Shown: in pieces, positions 1-9,221 of the stretch
Position numbering within the stretch: the first letter of the stretch is position 1
How the letters are laid out: the number at the start of each line of letters is the position of its first letter
Assembly (NCBI GenBank): GCA_017516465.1
Contig: JAFXCR010000030.1
Span: 1-64,000 of the forward strand
Length of the DNA stretch: 64,000 bases
Reading direction: 5' to 3'
From: Ruminococcus sp.
GTDB lineage: Bacteria > Bacillota > Clostridia > Oscillospirales > Ruminococcaceae
Position numbers and translations under genes: made by a program
Notes under the pieces: generated by a model
Databases searched by the model: none
What the model saw: the letters and a program-made list of their open reading frames with translations, nothing else
Told to the model about the DNA's origin: nothing

Positions 1-1944
1 CTTTGCACCGTCTTCTGTACAAGTTGCTTCTTTTACAACATTGTAAGTCTTATAGTCGTGAGCTATCATGTCCAGCTTTACTGAACTTACAGTTTTACCA
101 CACACTGTACACTTGCCTTCCTTAAGACCTTCTTCTGTACAGGTAGGCTCCTTTGTTGTTGAATATGAACCATTAAAAGTATGCAACCCCGTAGCAGGAA
201 TTGTTTCTTTCACACTATGTGTGCAGCCTGATCTTGTACACTTGCTTTCTTTAATTCCGTCTGTTGAACAGGTTGCTGCCTTTGTTATTGTTGCTGTACC
301 CATGTCGTGTCCAAGCTTTTCAAGTATGATAGAGCTTAACACTTTTCCACACGTTATACATTTGCCTTCTTTTTTTCCATCTGTTGTACACGTCGGGTTT
401 ATCGTTGAATATGAACCATTGAACGTATGGTTTCCAGTAGCAGGAATTGATTCTGTCACACTATGTGTGCAGCCTGATCTTGTACACTTTTGTACTTTTG
501 TTCCGGTTGATGAACAGGTTGCTGCTTTAATAGTTGTCCACGAACCCATGCTGTGACCAAGAGGGCCATACGTTTGTGTGCTTACAGGAGTACCACAATT
601 GGAACACTTTCCGACCTTTGTTCCTGTTGTTGTACAAGTAGCCTCTACTGATGTTGTAAACGAACCATTAAATGAATGACTGGTTTTTTCAATTGTTCCT
701 GTCACACTATATGTGCAGCCTGATCTTGTACACTTTTGTACTTTTGTTCCGGTTGATGAACAGGTTGCTGCTTTAATAGTTGTCCACGAACCCATGCTGT
801 GATTCTTTTTTGAAATAGTTCCAGATTCACTACCTTTACATTTTGAACAGGTACGCTTCTGTACACCATTCGTTGTACAGGTTGCAGATACTAATGTTAT
901 CCATGAACCCCAGCTATGACCAGTAGCTTTAACTGTTCTTGTATATAAAACTGCACCACATAATGTACACTTAGCTTCTTGTATACCATCTGTTGTACAA
1001 GTTTCCTTTACTTTTGTTGAAAACGAACCATTGAATCGATGACTGCACGCTGACGCAACTACTAAAGAATCCTCATTCAAATCCTGTGAAAAATCCATAG
1101 CAGGCTTAGCAATTGTCAGACTGTTTCTGACAATATCAGGAGTATATGAAGGATCTTCAGCAATCATAGCGGCTGTTTTTCCTGCAAAAGCTGCTGCTGC
1201 CCCTGATGTTCCATTCGATGATATTTCGTATGTATCAACATAATCTCCGTAATTTGAGTATTCCCAGATACAGCATTCATCCTCAAGTGCACCTACGGAA
1301 ATAACAGTTGGAAATGCAGATGGATAATGCGGCTCTGCACTTGAATTATTGCCAGCCGCCGCAATGACTACTACATCATTAACCTCGGCATACTCAAGAG
1401 CTTCTTTGTAGAGATATGAATTGTCATTTCCTGCAAAACATATAAGTATAATGTCTGCGTCATTTGAAACAGACCATATAATACCGCTTGCAACATCACT
1501 TATCGTACCGTTTCCGTTATCGTCAAGTACACGGACATCGTAAACATCAATATGCTCTGTGTTTGACATAAGGATGTTCATCATGTCATTACCGTGCGAA
1601 TTATCAACGGTATCATCGTCTACAAAGGAAACGCTTTTGCTTGTCTGATAATCCGTAACGCCCGAATCAAGTAATGCCACTTTTACATGATTATGCCCAT
1701 TTACGTTCACCGAATCTTGTTCATGATCCAGTTCGCATTCATGATCGTGTTCGCATTCATGATCGTGTTCATATTCATAATCATGAATATCAGTAATGCT
1801 GTCTGTCGGCTGATGACTATGTTCATCAATCTGACTGCTTGCCGCATTAACTGCGTATAGGATATTCTGCAGTCCCAATGATGTTGAAGTCACAACCATT
1901 GCTGAAATGGAAGCCAGTAATTTTTTTCCTACTTTCCATTCCAT
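1..1944 (-). CDS. Secreted subtilisin-like (S8) serine protease with Cys-repeat C-terminus, partial
   Basis: Read on the minus strand this frame is open from ATG 1944 to the window edge, so 648 residues are visible and the C-terminus is missing. The ATG follows an AGGTGA ribosome site. A short hydrophobic N-terminus suggests export. The subtilase triad is visible: Asp93 (LLDSG), His117 (SHGND in place of the usual HGT) and Ser247 (NGTSGAA), with oxyanion Asn199 in AAAGNN. The catalytic part is compact, about 24 residues from Asp to His and 130 from His to Ser. Before it lies a His/Glu/Asp/Cys stretch at residues 54-78 with EHDHEC repeats, a possible metal site. From about residue 290 onward runs a series of repeats of the form CT..G....C..CG.........GH, each about 35-40 residues, as in clostridial surface proteins. 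Protease family is firm; substrate is unknown. Confidence 0.85.
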   Translation of the reverse strand, partial: MEWKVGKKLLASISAMVVTSTSLGLQNILYAVNAASSQIDEHSHQPTDSITDIHDYEYEHDHECEHDHECELDHEQDSVNVNGHNHVKVALLDSGVTDYQTSKSVSFVDDDTVDNSHGNDMMNILMSNTEHIDVYDVRVLDDNGNGTISDVASGIIWSVSNDADIILICFAGNDNSYLYKEALEYAEVNDVVVIAAAGNNSSAEPHYPSAFPTVISVGALEDECCIWEYSNYGDYVDTYEISSNGTSGAAAAFAGKTAAMIAEDPSYTPDIVRNSLTIAKPAMDFSQDLNEDSLVVASACSHRFNGSFSTKVKETCTTDGIQEAKCTLCGAVLYTRTVKATGHSWGSWITLVSATCTTNGVQKRTCSKCKGSESGTISKKNHSMGSWTTIKAATCSSTGTKVQKCTRSGCTYSVTGTIEKTSHSFNGSFTTSVEATCTTTGTKVGKCSNCGTPVSTQTYGPLGHSMGSWTTIKAATCSSTGTKVQKCTRSGCTHSVTESIPATGNHTFNGSYSTINPTCTTDGKKEGKCITCGKVLSSIILEKLGHDMGTATITKAATCSTDGIKESKCTRSGCTHSVKETIPATGLHTFNGSYSTTKEPTCTEEGLKEGKCTVCGKTVSSVKLDMIAHDYKTYNVVKEATCTEDGAK

Positions 1945-1978
1945 AATTATCACCTCTTTCTCCCAGAATAATAAATTT

Positions 1979-2007
1979 ATAATACCATATAATTATTTAT
2001 TTGTCAA
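1979..2007 (-). promoter_or_regulatory. Sigma-A-type promoter of the subtilase gene
   Basis: On the minus strand TTGACA (2007-2002) and TATTAT (1984-1979) are separated by 17 nt. The -10 lies about 35 nt upstream of the ATG at 1944. Confidence 0.7.
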
Positions 2008-2136
2008 TAATTTGTTATTAAAATATTTCAATTTACTATTACAATAATCTAATAATTTTATAAAATTCAGACAATCACTCCCACTGCCGTCTATCATACC
2101 ATTACAGACCAGATATTCAAAAATTTATCTTACGCA

Positions 2137-2175
2137 AAAATTATGACGGTATGAATCCGCTGCTCATACCGTCAT
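2137..2175 (-). terminator. Intrinsic terminator after the AraC-family gene
   Basis: A 12-bp inverted repeat (2143-2154 with 2164-2175) reads on the minus strand as a perfect hairpin followed by AATTTTTG, directly after the stop of the regulator gene at 2180. Confidence 0.75.
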
Positions 2176-2179
2176 ATCT

Positions 2180-3025
2180 TTATCTGCTGTTTTTCCTTAC
2201 AGGAACCCATATTTCACCGTGTTCCTTTTCGATATAAAACTCAAGGTTGTAATTTCCTCCGAGTTCGTATTCCCTGCAGTTCGGAAGCCATTCAGTCCAT
2301 ATTCTGGTATTGACCTCCTGCAAAGCATCAGGACATTCGCCGTGGTATGGGAACACCGCCCATAATCCCGCAGAAAATGTATAGGCTGTACAGCCGTCAG
2401 GAATCTCATTCCACGGGAAATACAAATCAGCAATAAAGTAATTGAATTCCTTACCGTTATTGAAATCCATGTCATTACCGTCAACGCAGGCACCGAACAT
2501 TCCCTTGATTATTTCACCGCCACCGTTTGAGTAATGCTCTGCCCAGAACTTCGGAATTTCCGTATAGGAAGTATCTGCACAGAATCTTCTGCATTTTCCC
2601 ATGATTGTGAAAGCTGCTTTTTCAACAATTTTGTACTCAGTCATAGTACCTCCCTCCAATGTCAATTTAATTTTCAGCGGTGCAAAGCTTTTTATGTTTG
2701 CACCTTTTTTTCTGACCGCAGATGGAGCTATCCCATGAAATTTCGTAAATGCCCTTGCAAAGCTGTCAGGAGCATCATATCCGTATTTCAGAGCTACATC
2801 AATAACCTTTACGTCAAGCATGGAAAGTTCCTCTGCCGCAAGAGTCAGACGCCTGTTACGGATATATTCACCAACTGTAAAACCACACAGCACACTGAAA
2901 ATCTTCTGAAAATAGAACGGTGAAACGTAAGCCTTTGCTGCAATATCTTCAATGCACAATTCTTCTGAAAGATTTTCCTCTATATATTTTATTGCATTCT
3001 GAATACCTTCTGTCCAGTTACTCAT
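2180..3025 (-). CDS. AraC-family transcriptional regulator with GyrI-like effector domain
   Basis: A 281-residue regulator. Residues 1-105 form the AraC/XylS double helix-turn-helix (IEDIAAKAYVSPFYFQKIF, then the second motif VIDVALKYGYDAPDSFARAF with the family signature F.K..G..P). Residues 120-281 resemble the AraC-type effector-binding domain (GyrI-like, SOUL-like fold). This N-terminal DNA-binding plus C-terminal ligand-binding layout is typical of Rob/SoxS-like multidrug regulators. The gene is single, with its own promoter and terminator, and sits between the subtilase and the anti-sigma gene. ATG 3025 follows an AAAGGAAG ribosome site. Target genes and ligand cannot be told from the sequence. 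Confidence 0.9.
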   Translation of the reverse strand: MSNWTEGIQNAIKYIEENLSEELCIEDIAAKAYVSPFYFQKIFSVLCGFTVGEYIRNRRLTLAAEELSMLDVKVIDVALKYGYDAPDSFARAFTKFHGIAPSAVRKKGANIKSFAPLKIKLTLEGGTMTEYKIVEKAAFTIMGKCRRFCADTSYTEIPKFWAEHYSNGGGEIIKGMFGACVDGNDMDFNNGKEFNYFIADLYFPWNEIPDGCTAYTFSAGLWAVFPYHGECPDALQEVNTRIWTEWLPNCREYELGGNYNLEFYIEKEHGEIWVPVRKNSR

Positions 3026-3132
3026 AGGTGAACTTCCTTTCTCCTCTGTGGTATCTATATTTTAACTCAGAAATTTTTAATTTTCCCGACATTTTATGCT
3101 GTCGTGTGCAGAGTTTTCCTGGCAACATTACA

Positions 3133-3161
3133 ATTTTAGCATAGTATCAATATAAAATCAA
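3133..3161 (-). promoter_or_regulatory. Sigma-A-type promoter of the AraC-family gene
   Basis: Minus-strand TTGATT (3161-3156), 17-nt spacer, TAAAAT (3138-3133), about 108 nt upstream of ATG 3025. Confidence 0.6.
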
Positions 3162-3181
3162 GCAAGTAATTCCGATATATT

Positions 3182-3215
3182 AAAAAAATCAGTCCCCGCA
3201 ATCACAGGGACTGAT
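3182..3215 (-). terminator. Intrinsic terminator after the first sigma/anti-sigma operon
   Basis: Inverted repeat ATCAGTCCC...GGGACTGAT (arms about 3188-3196 and 3207-3215), followed on the minus strand by a run of seven T, just downstream of the stop at 3249. Confidence 0.85.
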
Positions 3216-3248
3216 CAGTTATATCAATAAATTTCTTATGTCACACAA

Positions 3249-4784
3249 TCAATAATTGTACTCCATTATTTCTTCCTCCGTTGCCGGACGAAGAGTCGAT
3301 TCATCCAGCACACATTTATTGATCTTCCAGCCATAACCGTTTTTGACTACGTTTACAGTGAGATTCTGAATCATATCGTCATTACAGTAACATTTAACTA
3401 ATATATCGAAGCTGCCGTTCTGCACATTTTTTATCTTCGGCTCACCAAACCAACGAAAAATCGTTTCTGAGCAACCATATAAATAGTATAGTTCTCCGTC
3501 AAATTCCCTGAACATGGCATTTTCTTCATCACAAATCCACTTATAATATTCACGGGCTTCACCTGTAGCCACATTATCTACCCAGCTTTTTATATCTTCA
3601 ATGGAATTCTTGAAATTTTCACTTGCAAAATCATCAGACACCTTATAGTATACATATTCAAAACCTTCGTCAGTAACTATTGTCTTAGATATATCATTTT
3701 CAACCTCAACACCACTGCCTGCTCTAAGACCATCAAGAACCCTGAGATCTTCAAGTATATCTATTGCAAGGTCAGCATTCGGAAGCTCTGTTTCTGTTTC
3801 AGAATCAGTACCATTATTGCTGTCTACTACCTCAAAGCCGCTTACTTTCCATTTGCCGTCAACAAATGCAAACTGATAACGCAGGGTACAAACATCACCA
3901 TAAGTTCCTCTTCCCGTATCCACGGTTGCAGTAGCATAAAAAGTAGTTCCGTCGTATCCGGTAATAACAGGATCGCTGATAAACTCCACTGTTGCAGGAA
4001 GATACATTGATTGAGATGTATAAAGCTTTCCATCTTTTTCAATAAACAGAGGTGAAATACCAAAAATATCGGCAAAACGATCTGTAATCAAAGGATCTGT
4101 GAGATAATCAGCAGTAAGAGCTTTGATATCATCAATGCTTTCAAAGCGTGAATCGATAACTCTGTAAAAGGGTATTTCGACAGAATCACCAGAATCAACA
4201 GAAAACACTCCATAGCTGATCTTATCATTCTCATCAATATCAACGCTGAAACCTGTTAATATATCATCAATATAGAATTCATCCCTTATTCCTTCAGAAG
4301 CAATTTTCACGAGTTCTTCTTCTGTAAGCTCAGGAACTATATTATCAGGCTCTGTTGTTGTCACCGGTGCAGTAGTCACCGGAATTGTCAGAATAGCATC
4401 TGTTGCCACAGGAGCTGTTGTAGTTACAGCGGCATCTGTTGTGGTCTGAACTTCAACGGCTGTGTTGTCCTTCTTTGTGCTGTCCTTGCCGTTTCTGCCA
4501 AGCAGCATTACTGTTCCGGCAATACCGCCGACCAGTACAAAGCAAGCCGCAACGGAAGCAAATGTCTGCCACTTCGGACGATTGTAACGCTCAACACCGC
4601 TTACTTCTGCTCCCTCTTTGTTCATAGATATATTATTTTCTCTGTTCATGTTATCAAGTTTCTTTTTACTCATAGCCAACATCCTTTTCTTTTCTTCATC
4701 TGTAAGTACCGGAACTCCGGAAAGAAGCTCAACGGTTCTGTCATCAGCATTTTCAAGCATATTAAATTCACGTTTTTCTTTCAT
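3249..4784 (-). CDS. Membrane anti-sigma-factor-like protein with two extracellular IseA-like domains
   Basis: A 511-residue bitopic membrane protein directly downstream of an ECF sigma gene (14-nt gap), the usual position of an anti-sigma factor. Residues 1-75 would be cytoplasmic, followed by one membrane helix (FASVAACFVLVGGIAGTVML), a Thr-rich spacer (about 105-145) and two extracellular domains. Each domain contains a pattern of the type ID.IK.......L and a GKLY or GELYYLY strand, recalling the IseA family of cell-wall endopeptidase inhibitors; that assignment is tentative. No HxxxCxxC zinc motif is seen in the N-terminus. ATG 4784 has an AAGGAG site. The expected role is to hold the sigma factor at the membrane until the outer domains sense a wall or glycan signal; this is inferred from gene order and topology. 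Confidence 0.65.
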   Translation of the reverse strand: MKEKREFNMLENADDRTVELLSGVPVLTDEEKKRMLAMSKKKLDNMNRENNISMNKEGAEVSGVERYNRPKWQTFASVAACFVLVGGIAGTVMLLGRNGKDSTKKDNTAVEVQTTTDAAVTTTAPVATDAILTIPVTTAPVTTTEPDNIVPELTEEELVKIASEGIRDEFYIDDILTGFSVDIDENDKISYGVFSVDSGDSVEIPFYRVIDSRFESIDDIKALTADYLTDPLITDRFADIFGISPLFIEKDGKLYTSQSMYLPATVEFISDPVITGYDGTTFYATATVDTGRGTYGDVCTLRYQFAFVDGKWKVSGFEVVDSNNGTDSETETELPNADLAIDILEDLRVLDGLRAGSGVEVENDISKTIVTDEGFEYVYYKVSDDFASENFKNSIEDIKSWVDNVATGEAREYYKWICDEENAMFREFDGELYYLYGCSETIFRWFGEPKIKNVQNGSFDILVKCYCNDDMIQNLTVNVVKNGYGWKINKCVLDESTLRPATEEEIMEYNY

Positions 4785-4798
4785 AATTCCGCACTCCT

Positions 4799-5365
4799 TT
4801 ATAATGTGATACCAGCTGCCGTCAGTGTTTTTTTCAGCTTGTCAAGAGCTCTTGACGCCCTCATTCTGACTGCTGATGCCTTCATCGACAGAAGCTTTGC
4901 TATCTCGCCTGAAGAACGGTCATAATAGTATTTCTGGAGTATGATCGTTGAATCCGGTTCGCCAAGCTCATTTATCTTGCTGAGAAGTATCTCTCGTGTT
5001 TCTGTCATGTCTGAATCTGCTTCGATATCAGTCTCATCGCCTATGAGATTCATTTCTTCCTCAGAATCTCCGGAAAAACGATTACGTCTTGCTGTTATAC
5101 TATGAAAAGTATTTATCGCATGTCTTTTGGCTACCGTTCCGATATAACCTTTCATATCGCCTCCGTTATCGTTTTCCTTCTTGTATCCGAAAAATACATC
5201 TGCGAAAATATCACTCACACATTCTTCGATATCCTCACGGGACGCCGCACTCCTGAGCTTGTTGTACACTATTGCATACACATAATCGCAATAGTTTTCG
5301 AAAAGTGCATTATAGGCATTGTCCGGTGACTTTTTATAGATTTTACAGTATTCTGTACCGGTCAT
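4799..5365 (-). CDS. ECF-type RNA polymerase sigma factor
   Basis: A 188-residue sigma-70 family protein with region 2 (ALFENYCDYVYAIVYNKL, then DIEECVSDIFADVF) and region 4 (STIILQKYYYDRSSGEIAKLL, followed by VRMRASRALDKLKK). An in-frame upstream extension exists, but the start is placed at ATG 5365 because AGGAGG lies seven bases before it. The frame has an ATG two codons earlier that is only one base from the AGGAGG. It is transcribed with the downstream anti-sigma-like gene. The operon is divergent from the dockerin GH43 gene. ECF identity is firm; the promoters it recognises are unknown. Confidence 0.9.
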   Translation of the reverse strand: MTGTEYCKIYKKSPDNAYNALFENYCDYVYAIVYNKLRSAASREDIEECVSDIFADVFFGYKKENDNGGDMKGYIGTVAKRHAINTFHSITARRNRFSGDSEEEMNLIGDETDIEADSDMTETREILLSKINELGEPDSTIILQKYYYDRSSGEIAKLLSMKASAVRMRASRALDKLKKTLTAAGITL

Positions 5366-5591
5366 GTTCATTCCTCCTGATTCCTGAAAGTGTTCCATGG
5401 AAATCGTGCTTTCATAAATAACATTCAGTCTACAAAACCAAAGTGTCACATATTTCCAAAAATTTTTTCAAAAAAATTTTTTCACTTCTGAAATTTATCA
5501 TAAAACAGCATATTACACTATTTCTTATTTTACATCTTAATTAATAATATTGCAATGTTTTTTCCTTTTTTTAAAGCGACACCGCACACTA

Positions 5592-5664
5592 CATAGCCTA
5601 TATTTAATTTACACTTACAAATATGAGAAAAATCTTGCAATATACAGTTTTCCGTGATATAATG
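5592..5664 (+). repeat. 73-nt promoter-bearing repeat, copy A
   Basis: This stretch matches the reverse complement of 11983-12055 at 68 of 73 positions (counted by eye). It holds a conserved AT-rich upstream block and a complete promoter. Copy A leads into the GH43 gene; copy B leads into the CPBP protease gene. Confidence 0.9.
5635..5663 (+). promoter_or_regulatory. Promoter of the GH43 gene
   Basis: TTGCAA (5635-5640), 17-nt spacer, TATAAT (5658-5663), inside repeat copy A. The start codon is at 5708. Confidence 0.8.
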
Positions 5665-5707
5665 AATTTTACAAAAAACTTTACAAACGAACGGAGTGAT
5701 AAATCTT

Positions 5708-8245
5708 ATGAACAAGGGAATACTTAAACGTGCCGCAGCTGCGTTATGCAGTGCAGCATTGCTTCTGACAGTCGGCGGCATGAACGGCTTACGGACCCCT
5801 GAAGCTGTATCGGAGAAAGCTGTTATATCCGATGAGATAGGACTTGTCGTAAATCTTTTCTGTATCGGTGACAGAAATAATGCAGACAACGCTGCCCTTC
5901 AATGGGCGACAACGCTCTCCGCAGACAGCTATACTCTTTACCGCTCAACCGAATCTGACGAAAATTTCACACCGATATACAGCGGCAGCGGAACTTCCTT
6001 CGAAGATAACAATCTTCAGCCCGGAGTCACCTATTATTATCAGTTGAAAGTCAACTCAGATGGCAAGGAGCTTTTCTCTGAAGTCAAGGAACTTACGCCT
6101 TGCGAACTTCCATCCGGACTAAATACATACGATAATCAGAAAGGCAGCAGCCTTGTCTATCAGACAAGCGGATACAAAGTCGGCGACACTTACTATAACT
6201 ATTCGCTCAAAAAACATTCCGGAAAGGACGATATATACCTTGAGGAAACGACCTCCAGTGACGGAAAGCACTTCGGAAATGCCAGAAATGCTGCGGACAG
6301 CTCCCAGAATTCCGCCCTCGAAAGCTGCAAGATAGAATCGGTACATATCGACTATATCCCTGAGAAAAACAAGGTAGTTGTGTGGGCACACTGGGAAAAG
6401 CCCAGCGGTTATAATGACGGAAAAGCCCTCGTTATCACCGGTACTCCAGGCGGACAATTCACCGTACACCACGTCTACAATCCACTTGGAATACAAGTGC
6501 GTGATATGGCGATATTCTTCGATGACGACGGTACAGGCTATCTCATTGCCGCCGCAAACAAGGAAGGACAAGGAGCGAATGCGACTATATATATCTTCCG
6601 TATGAACGACGATTACAGCGATGTCACGGAGATAGTTACCACGCTTTTCGATAATCAGTACCGTGAATTCCCGAATCTTATTAAAAAAGACGGATACTAC
6701 TTTCTGTTTACATCTCAGGCGGCTGGCTGGTATCCAAGCAGCGGCGCATACAGTGTTACAAAAGACATTTACGGCGAATGGAGCGAACTCCGCAGCATAG
6801 GCAATACCTCAACATTCTCATCACAGTCCGGCTGGGTAGTCAATTTGCAGAACAAAAACTACCTTATGCACGCATATCGCTGGCTGAGAGCTTCCACAAC
6901 AAGCGGTACTACCCTTTGTCCTCTGTATTTCGATAACGGCTTCGCATTCTACGACTATTATCCTTATTTCAGATACAACACCTCAACCGGCGATCTCTAT
7001 CCTGTTCAGCAGGGCGAACTTCTCTCACAGGACAGATCGGCATCATCATCGCTCGCAGCAAAGGACAGCAGCTCCCCTGCCAGAGCTTTTGACGGTTCAT
7101 ATCAGACATCATTCACAGCCATAGGTGATTATAAAAAGTGGCCGTTCTATTTACAGGTGGATCTTGAAAAAGTCTGCGAACTTTCAAATATACAGACATC
7201 GTGGTATATCTGCAAAGGCTCTGAGGGATACTACACATACACCGTTGAGGGCAGCCTTGACGGAAAGAACTGGACTAAACTTCTGGACCACACTGACAAG
7301 AACAGTGAGGAAGTCAGCAAGACTTACGGATTCAACAGCGATATGCTTAGCGGCAAAGCACGTTATGTCCGTCTTAATGTCCAGAATGCGACCTTACATA
7401 ATAATCCTACAAACAACTGGTACACGCCTACCATCTATGAGGTAAAGATATTCGGAGCTCCGCTTGAAAATGCTGCTAAGCCTGAGCCTTTTCTGAACAT
7501 CGACTTTGATAACGGTACCGGTTCTCTCGGACTGAACGGCAATGCCTCAATAGAAAATGATCCAGAAATGGGCAAGGTTCTCTATCTGGACGGAAGCAGC
7601 GATACCTACGGAAAGCTGCCTGACGGTACGATGGACGGCCTTCGTGACTACACTGTGAGTATGGATATAAAATCAGGTTCCGAAGGTCAGTTCTTCACGT
7701 TTACAGCCGGCAGGAACAACAAAGAATATATGTTCTTCCTCGTTGCAAAGGATCGTTTCCGATTTGCCGCAACAACTGATTCATGGCGTGACGAAACTGA
7801 ACTCATCTACGATATTGACGGAACTCAGTGGCACAACTATACCCTCGTCGTCAGCGGTGCTGATACAAAGCTGTATATTGACGGAAAGGAAACTCTCCAA
7901 ACAACTGAAACGCACGGTCAGATTGCTGATATGGGTACAGGCACAAGCTGTTATATCGGCAAGTCCTTCTACGCTGAAGACAGCTACTTCAAGGGCAGTA
8001 TAGGCAGTATAAAAATCTATGACTGTGCTCTCACAGCATCAGAAGTAGCTGAAACTCAGTTGATATGCGGTGATGTCAATATGGACGGCGATTTCAAAAT
8101 TTCTGATGTGTTACTGCTGCAAAACTGGATTCTCGGCAGACCGGATTCAAAGCTTACAAACTGGAAGGCTGCTGATCTCTGTGCTGACGGCCAACTGGAC
8201 GCTTTTGACCTCTGCCTTATGAAAAGAAGACTTCTGGCTCAGTGA
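5708..8245 (+). CDS. Dockerin-bearing GH43-family glycosidase (FN3-like, GH43, CBM32, LamG, dockerin)
   Basis: An 845-residue secreted enzyme. After a signal peptide comes an FN3-like domain (roughly 45-110). A five-bladed GH43 propeller follows (about 125-430) with the blade motifs VRDMAIFFDDDGTGYLI and EFPNLIKKDGYYFLFTSQAAGW, closest in pattern to exo-beta-1,3-galactanases (GH43_24). Next are an F5/8-type C domain (CBM32, about 445-590), a laminin-G-like domain (about 595-775) and a C-terminal dockerin with two calcium loops (DVNMDGDFKISD and a second loop starting DLCADG). It should be exported and docked to a cellulosome scaffoldin. Galactan side chains are the best substrate guess. ATG 5708 is preferred over an in-frame GTG at 5696 because the GGAG site overlaps the GTG. 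The gene is divergent from the ECF operon. Confidence 0.85.
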   Translation: MNKGILKRAAAALCSAALLLTVGGMNGLRTPEAVSEKAVISDEIGLVVNLFCIGDRNNADNAALQWATTLSADSYTLYRSTESDENFTPIYSGSGTSFEDNNLQPGVTYYYQLKVNSDGKELFSEVKELTPCELPSGLNTYDNQKGSSLVYQTSGYKVGDTYYNYSLKKHSGKDDIYLEETTSSDGKHFGNARNAADSSQNSALESCKIESVHIDYIPEKNKVVVWAHWEKPSGYNDGKALVITGTPGGQFTVHHVYNPLGIQVRDMAIFFDDDGTGYLIAAANKEGQGANATIYIFRMNDDYSDVTEIVTTLFDNQYREFPNLIKKDGYYFLFTSQAAGWYPSSGAYSVTKDIYGEWSELRSIGNTSTFSSQSGWVVNLQNKNYLMHAYRWLRASTTSGTTLCPLYFDNGFAFYDYYPYFRYNTSTGDLYPVQQGELLSQDRSASSSLAAKDSSSPARAFDGSYQTSFTAIGDYKKWPFYLQVDLEKVCELSNIQTSWYICKGSEGYYTYTVEGSLDGKNWTKLLDHTDKNSEEVSKTYGFNSDMLSGKARYVRLNVQNATLHNNPTNNWYTPTIYEVKIFGAPLENAAKPEPFLNIDFDNGTGSLGLNGNASIENDPEMGKVLYLDGSSDTYGKLPDGTMDGLRDYTVSMDIKSGSEGQFFTFTAGRNNKEYMFFLVAKDRFRFAATTDSWRDETELIYDIDGTQWHNYTLVVSGADTKLYIDGKETLQTTETHGQIADMGTGTSCYIGKSFYAEDSYFKGSIGSIKIYDCALTASEVAETQLICGDVNMDGDFKISDVLLLQNWILGRPDSKLTNWKAADLCADGQLDAFDLCLMKRRLLAQ

Positions 8246-8288
8246 GAAAATCTCTGTAAATTCATCAACTGCGATAGTATTAATATAT

Positions 8289-8320
8289 GGAGTAGCTTGA
8301 AAAAGCTGCTCCATTTTTTC
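8289..8320 (+). terminator. Intrinsic terminator of the GH43 gene
   Basis: GGAGTAGCTT (8289-8298) pairs with AAGCTGCTCC (8303-8312), followed by ATTTTTTC. Confidence 0.85.
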
Positions 8321-8387
8321 AATATACATTGCTGTAATCAAATTTTCACATGGTATGGAAATAAAAGCAATAAATTTTCAAAAAGAA

Positions 8388-8420
8388 AATTAAAACGACA
8401 CAGAGATCATCCTCTGTGCC
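8388..8420 (-). terminator. Probable terminator of the lipoprotein gene at 8433
   Basis: CACAGAG (8400-8406) pairs with CTCTGTG (8413-8419); on the minus strand it is followed by a T-rich tract. Confidence 0.6.
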
Positions 8421-8432
8421 GTGATATAGATT

Positions 8433-9119
8433 TCACCAATTACATTCTGCAATATTGAGATTATCCCAATTCGCATATATTGCATCAATAACTTCCTGTG
8501 TGAGCGGAGCTTCATTATCCGCATCTGCGATTAAACTCGGTCTGCGCCATACATATGAGTAGGATGCTGCATCATCAAGATAGAGACAGTAAACTGTTTC
8601 ATCAGGAGCTGTAAGATTATGTGTGGGCAAACCGTCACAACTTATTGCATGATAATTAAGGCTGTCGAGCATTTTGAAAACATCAGCAGTCGGTACATCA
8701 TCAGCAACTGCAGCGGCACTGGACGCCTCAGTCTGTGGTGGAATCTGAGATGTGGGTTCAATTGCTGTAGCAGACGTTTCAGCTTCTGTCGCAAACTGTT
8801 TTATCTCTGACTGCTGCTGCGGAATATCATTATCTATTACTTCATTTTCGGTATTTTCTTTTTTCTGTTTATCTTCGTAAGCAGAACCCTCTGTTGCTTT
8901 CTCAGTCGTTTTCTCTGTGGTAAGCTGGACGGAAGATGTGGTAATTGCTTCTGTGGCAGATTCAGAGGTAACAGAATCAATATACTTCTCCGTCTGAACC
9001 TCAACTTGTGAAGCAGTCTGATTATCACTGTCAGAGATGTTCAACGGCTCGTTGATCTGTCCGCATCCAGCCAGTGCAGCAGCCATAAATGATGTTATTG
9101 CTATAAATTTTCTTTTCAT
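8433..9119 (-). CDS. Hypothetical lipoprotein with Thr/Gln-rich spacer
   Basis: A 228-residue predicted lipoprotein: MKRKF, a hydrophobic stretch and the lipobox LAGC, so the mature protein starts at Cys. Residues about 25-145 are Thr, Ser, Glu and Gln rich, a wall-spanning spacer. A small C-terminal domain of about 80 residues follows, with three Cys and several Tyr/Trp, and matches no family I recognise. The start is placed at ATG 9119, preceded by AGGAGGA, although the frame is open further upstream. It lies about 100 nt downstream of the second anti-sigma gene on the same strand with no clear terminator between, so it may be part of that operon and share its signal. Confidence 0.7.
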   Translation of the reverse strand: MKRKFIAITSFMAAALAGCGQINEPLNISDSDNQTASQVEVQTEKYIDSVTSESATEAITTSSVQLTTEKTTEKATEGSAYEDKQKKENTENEVIDNDIPQQQSEIKQFATEAETSATAIEPTSQIPPQTEASSAAAVADDVPTADVFKMLDSLNYHAISCDGLPTHNLTAPDETVYCLYLDDAASYSYVWRRPSLIADADNEAPLTQEVIDAIYANWDNLNIAECNW

Positions 9120-9221
9120 AATGATTCCTCCTATAAATCGTAATATTCCGTTGTGTTCATTTCTATACTTTCCTATTTGTTTCTTTATCACTTAATTTCT
9201 CCTGTTCTAAAGCCATTTGAC

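Noticed and set aside
68..556. Plus-strand open frame of 162 codons
   Set aside because: It lies opposite the Cys-repeat part of the subtilase gene; its periodic sequence is a by-product of those repeats and it has no ribosome site.
1736..1784. Short direct repeats (CATGATCGTGTTCGCATT type) as a possible CRISPR fragment
   Set aside because: They are in-frame repeats encoding EHDHEC in the subtilase, with no spacers.
5530..5889. Minus-strand open frame and its match at 11821-12087 on the plus strand
   Set aside because: The shared peptide arises because both cross the 73-nt promoter repeat; the element is regulatory, not coding.
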